Assembly: GCA_005805045.1 (NCBI GenBank)
Contig: SYNW01000052.1
Location: 1-8,537, forward strand
Direction: 5' to 3'
Source: Actinomycetota bacterium
Lineage (GTDB): Bacteria > Actinomycetota > Acidimicrobiia > Acidimicrobiales > Ilumatobacteraceae
DNA length: 8,537 nucleotides
Numbering within the stretch: the first letter of the stretch is position 1; each line of letters starts with the position of its first letter. The position numbers and the translations under genes were made by a program. Below are positions 5,640 through 8,537 of this stretch, in pieces. A model generated the notes under the pieces. That model saw nothing but the letters and a program-made list of their open reading frames with translations, did no database searches and was not told the origin of the DNA.

Positions 5640-5678
5640 CCCCAGCCAGAACTGGCGGACGACTAAAGTTAGGTAACG

Positions 5679-6707
5679 ATGTCTGAGCAAAATACGGTCG
5701 GCGCAATCAGCCAGGCAATCGAGACGGCTCGTGACGCAGCATTGAAAGCGATCAAAAGCGCCCCAGACTTGGATGCTTTGCGGGCTTTGGGCGTCGAACT
5801 AAACAAGAAGGAAAGCCTGCTCAACAGTTTCAAAAGCGACATGGGCAAACTCTCGTCGGTCGAAGACAAGCGCGCAATCGGCCAGCTTTTGAATGCCGCT
5901 GCGACATTGATTTCGGCGGCGATCGAGACGTGCACGACCGAATTTGTCGAACTTGAAATTTCTAATCGCATCGCTCGTGAATCTCTCGACCTGACCGAGT
6001 TGCTTACTCAACGTCGGCGTGGACACAGCCACATTGTGACCCAGGCGGCGCAAAGACTTGAAGATGTTTTTATTGGTCTTGGTTTTCAGATCGCCGAAGG
6101 TCCAGAGGTCGAGACCGACTTCAATAATTTTGAGGCGTTGAACATGCCCAAATCGCACCCCGCGCGTTCTGAATTTGACACGATGTTTCTTGAATACGGC
6201 GAGCCTGGTTCGGTTTTATTGCGTACCCATACTTCACCGGTTCAGATTCGCGTAATGAAGTCTTGGAAGCCACCGATTTATGCGATCATGCCGGGTCGCG
6301 TCTTTCGCCGTGACACCCCCGACGCAACGCACATGCCGGTGTTCCATCAAATTGAGGGCTTGGTCGTCGACCGTGGCATCACTTTTGCCCATCTGGCCGG
6401 AACGATTGAAGCGTTCACGAAAGCATTCTTTGGCGACGATTTTTCCAGTCGCCTGCGTCCGTCGTTTTTTCCGTTCACCGAGCCGAGTGCCGAGTTCGAC
6501 ATTCGTCGTACGGACGGTGAGTGGATAGAACTGGGTGGTTGTGGCATGGTGCACCCGAATGTTTTGATCAGTGGCGGCATCGATCCCGAAGAATTCACCG
6601 GCTTCGCATTTGGATTCGGCATCGATCGGATGGCCAAAGAACGACACAAGGTCGAGGATATTCGTGAAATGTATTCGAACGACCTGAGATTCTTGAGGCA
6701 GTTCTAG
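5679..6707 (+). CDS. pheS: Phenylalanyl-tRNA synthetase alpha subunit
   Basis: Catalytic subunit of the heterotetrameric PheRS, which charges tRNA-Phe. The 342-residue protein begins with a helical tRNA-binding arm (about 1-100) and then a class II core: GPEVETDFNNFEALNMP (141-157), HPARSEFDT (160-168), LLRTHTSPVQIR (180-191), motif 2 with FRRDTPDATHMPVFHQIEG (209-227), RPSFFPFTEPSAEFD (260-274), and GGCGMVHPNVL (286-296). The motif 3 region reads GFAFGFGIDRMAKERH, slightly divergent from the common GFGIERIAMLRY, but the Arg is kept. The ATG start has only a weak site (AGG, five bases upstream) and follows the methyltransferase by 39 bases. Its last stop base is the first base of the pheT GTG. 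Confidence 0.97.
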   Translation: MSEQNTVGAISQAIETARDAALKAIKSAPDLDALRALGVELNKKESLLNSFKSDMGKLSSVEDKRAIGQLLNAAATLISAAIETCTTEFVELEISNRIARESLDLTELLTQRRRGHSHIVTQAAQRLEDVFIGLGFQIAEGPEVETDFNNFEALNMPKSHPARSEFDTMFLEYGEPGSVLLRTHTSPVQIRVMKSWKPPIYAIMPGRVFRRDTPDATHMPVFHQIEGLVVDRGITFAHLAGTIEAFTKAFFGDDFSSRLRPSFFPFTEPSAEFDIRRTDGEWIELGGCGMVHPNVLISGGIDPEEFTGFAFGFGIDRMAKERHKVEDIREMYSNDLRFLRQF

Positions 6708-8537
6708 TGAAGATTCTCAACTCGTGGTTGAACGATTTTGGTGCGTTCGGCACGAATGTCGAGAAACTTTCGACAGCGATGACAAGCCTGGGTTTGGCTG
6801 TCGAGTCGGTGACTCGGGTCGACACGCCGATCAAAGGCGTTGTTGTGGCGAAAGTTTTGCGAACCGAGCGTCACCCTGACGCGGCGAAAGTTCATCGTGT
6901 TTATGTCGATGCAGGCGACGGCAAAGAGTTGCACGTTTGGTGTGGGGCGTTCAACATGAAATCAGGTGATCTGATTCCGTTGGCAACTCTCGGCACGACT
7001 ATGCCGGACGGACGACTGATCACCCCGCGCGGGATACTCGGTATCGAAAGTCATGGCATGCTTTGTTCCGGAATCGAGTTGGGTTTGACCACCGATGCCG
7101 ACGGCATTTTGATTCTGCCAAAGGGCTTGAAACTCGGCAAAGATGTGTTCTCTGCGCTCGAGATCAAAAGTGATTGCGTTTTTGATCTGGATGTGACGCG
7201 CAATCGACCCGACTGCAACGGTTACCTCGGTGTTGCTCGTGATCTTGCCGCTCATTTGCGAATCAAAATCGGTGCACCGATTGGTGACAAGGTCAAAAAA
7301 GGTGCGACACGCTCAATCAAGGTGACCATCGCCGACAAAAAGCGTTGCGCCCGATACAACATGACAGTAATGTCAGGTGTAGTCGTCGGTGAGTCGCCGA
7401 ATTGGATAGTGCGGCGACTTGCAAATTGTGGCATGCGACCGATCAACAATGTCGTCGATGCGTCGAACATGGTGATGCTCGAATTGAATCAGCCGACCCA
7501 CGCCTTCGATGCCGAAAAAGTAAACAATGGTTTCAAGATTCGTTGCGCTCGTGCTGGCGAAACACTGGTGACGCTCGACGGTCAAACTCGCGCACTTGAA
7601 ACGACCGACCTTTTGATTTGCGACGGTAAAGACAACCCGATTGGGTTGGCCGGCGTGATGGGCGGCGCCGCGACCGAAATCAGCGAGCAAACACGAACCG
7701 TGGCACTCGAAACCGCGTGGTTCGAGGCTTCGGGTATCGCGCGAACCGCAAGTCGGCTCGGTTTGCGATCTGAGGCGTCGATGCGTTTTGAGCGTGGAGT
7801 CGACCCGCATGGTATCGATCATGCCGTGAGTCGATTCGCCGGTTTGTTGCGCGAGTCGTGCCCGAATTTGGTAGTGCACGGGGGTGCGAGCGATGTAAAA
7901 GAAAAAATGCTGCCTGCAAAGCAAAGAGTTGTGGCACTGCGACTTGATCAGGTGAATCGCGTTCTGGGCACCAAACTTACGACAAAAGCCGTATCGGCGA
8001 TGTTGACCAGGATCGGATTTGTAACCAAGTCGGTTTCAGGCGCGAAGACACCCAGTTTGAAGATCGCGGTGCCTTCATGGCGACCCGATTGCGAATCAGA
8101 GATCGATCTTGTCGAAGAAGTTGCTCGACATTACGGATACGACCAACTCGGCAAAGTCGTGCCACAATCCACGATGCACGGTCGACTGTCGCCAGTTCAG
8201 CAACGGCGTCGCGATCTTCGGGATGCAGTGCTGAGCATGGGTTTGAGCGAGGCGATGCCGAACCCGTTTTTGGCGCCTGGCGATTTGACCAAGACTGGAT
8301 TGACCGAAGATAACGCGATTCGTCTGGCGAACCCATTGGTGTTCGAAGAAAGCATCTTGCGCACTTCACTTCGACCTGGTTTGCTGCAAGCAATCAGCTA
8401 CAACATTTCGCATCGAGCAGCAGACATTCTGCTGTTTGAACTCGGTCATGTCTACCCATCGGGCACGGCTGATTCGGCCGATGGTTTGCCGGACGAATAT
8501 GAATCTGTGTGTCTGGTCGCCGTCGGTGAGACGAGCG
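6707..8537 (+). CDS. pheT: Phenylalanyl-tRNA synthetase beta subunit, 3' partial
   Basis: Beta subunit of PheRS; it helps bind tRNA and edits Tyr-tRNA-Phe. The frame is open for 610 codons to the window edge; the family is usually about 800 residues, so the end, including the C-terminal anticodon-binding (FDX-ACB) domain, lies outside. Visible in order: an N-terminal segment, MKILNSWLNDF; an EMAP-like tRNA-binding OB domain (about 41-150, with HPDAAKVH and GIESHGMLCSG); VTRNRPDCNGYLGVARDLAA (163-182); the B3/4 editing domain (about 205-390), with MRPINNVVDASNMVM, NQPTHAFD, GLAGVMGG and SEASMRFERGVDP; a B5 domain (about 400-480), with VPSWRPD and DLVEEVARHYGYD; and the start of the catalytic-like core with RLANPL and LRTSLRPGLL. 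The GTG shares one base with the pheS TAG, and GAGG (6695-6698) lies eight bases upstream, so the two subunits are translationally coupled. Confidence 0.97.
   Translation, partial: MKILNSWLNDFGAFGTNVEKLSTAMTSLGLAVESVTRVDTPIKGVVVAKVLRTERHPDAAKVHRVYVDAGDGKELHVWCGAFNMKSGDLIPLATLGTTMPDGRLITPRGILGIESHGMLCSGIELGLTTDADGILILPKGLKLGKDVFSALEIKSDCVFDLDVTRNRPDCNGYLGVARDLAAHLRIKIGAPIGDKVKKGATRSIKVTIADKKRCARYNMTVMSGVVVGESPNWIVRRLANCGMRPINNVVDASNMVMLELNQPTHAFDAEKVNNGFKIRCARAGETLVTLDGQTRALETTDLLICDGKDNPIGLAGVMGGAATEISEQTRTVALETAWFEASGIARTASRLGLRSEASMRFERGVDPHGIDHAVSRFAGLLRESCPNLVVHGGASDVKEKMLPAKQRVVALRLDQVNRVLGTKLTTKAVSAMLTRIGFVTKSVSGAKTPSLKIAVPSWRPDCESEIDLVEEVARHYGYDQLGKVVPQSTMHGRLSPVQQRRRDLRDAVLSMGLSEAMPNPFLAPGDLTKTGLTEDNAIRLANPLVFEESILRTSLRPGLLQAISYNISHRAADILLFELGHVYPSGTADSADGLPDEYESVCLVAVGETS

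Noticed and set aside
5664..5669. TAAAGT as a -10 box for a separate pheS promoter
   Set aside because: It fits TAnnnT, but the pattern is common by chance, no -35 box is present, and the 39-base gap fits read-through from the upstream operon.
7373..7924. A 183-codon open frame on the - strand opposite pheT
   Set aside because: It lies wholly inside the pheT B3/4 region, where the + strand matches the family residue by residue; the - strand product resembles nothing.

Overview
The window is an ordinary chromosomal housekeeping region from a bacterium, most likely an actinobacterium (Actinomycetota). The evidence is a PriA whose ATPase and helicase motifs are eroded in the way known for actinobacterial PriA, a DUF1844-type protein next to infC, and the gene order infC-rpmI-rplT-rRNA/tRNA methyltransferase-pheS-pheT. 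Moderate GC, many TTG and GTG starts and the IF3 sequence style suggest a freshwater or marine Acidimicrobiia-like lineage; that class-level placement is inference. I see no mobile element, CRISPR array, rRNA or tRNA gene.

Left block (positions 2-3079, + strand): the 3' part of priA, then def (peptide deformylase) and fmt (Met-tRNAi formyltransferase). def and fmt overlap by 4 bases. Fmt adds the formyl group to initiator Met-tRNA and Def removes it from the new protein. A small DUF1844 gene on the - strand (3088-3402) converges on fmt with only 8 bases between the two stop codons.

Control region (3403-3659): this divergent spacer between the DUF1844 gene and infC is the most interesting part. 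It can form a long nested RNA hairpin (3496-3597). It also holds a near-perfect Shine-Dalgarno sequence that serves a seven-codon mini-ORF rather than infC. The stop codon of the mini-ORF overlaps a possible AUA start of infC as ATAG. The infC frame has no ATG, GTG or TTG upstream of its conserved N-terminal domain.

Right block (about 3660-8537, + strand): infC, rpmI and rplT (IF3, L35, L20), a SpoU-family RNA 2'-O-methyltransferase, then pheS and pheT (both subunits of phenylalanyl-tRNA synthetase; pheT runs off the window). Gaps are short or negative, so this looks like one translation operon. It joins initiation, 50S assembly, RNA modification and tRNA charging. The leader before infC is the natural place for its feedback control.
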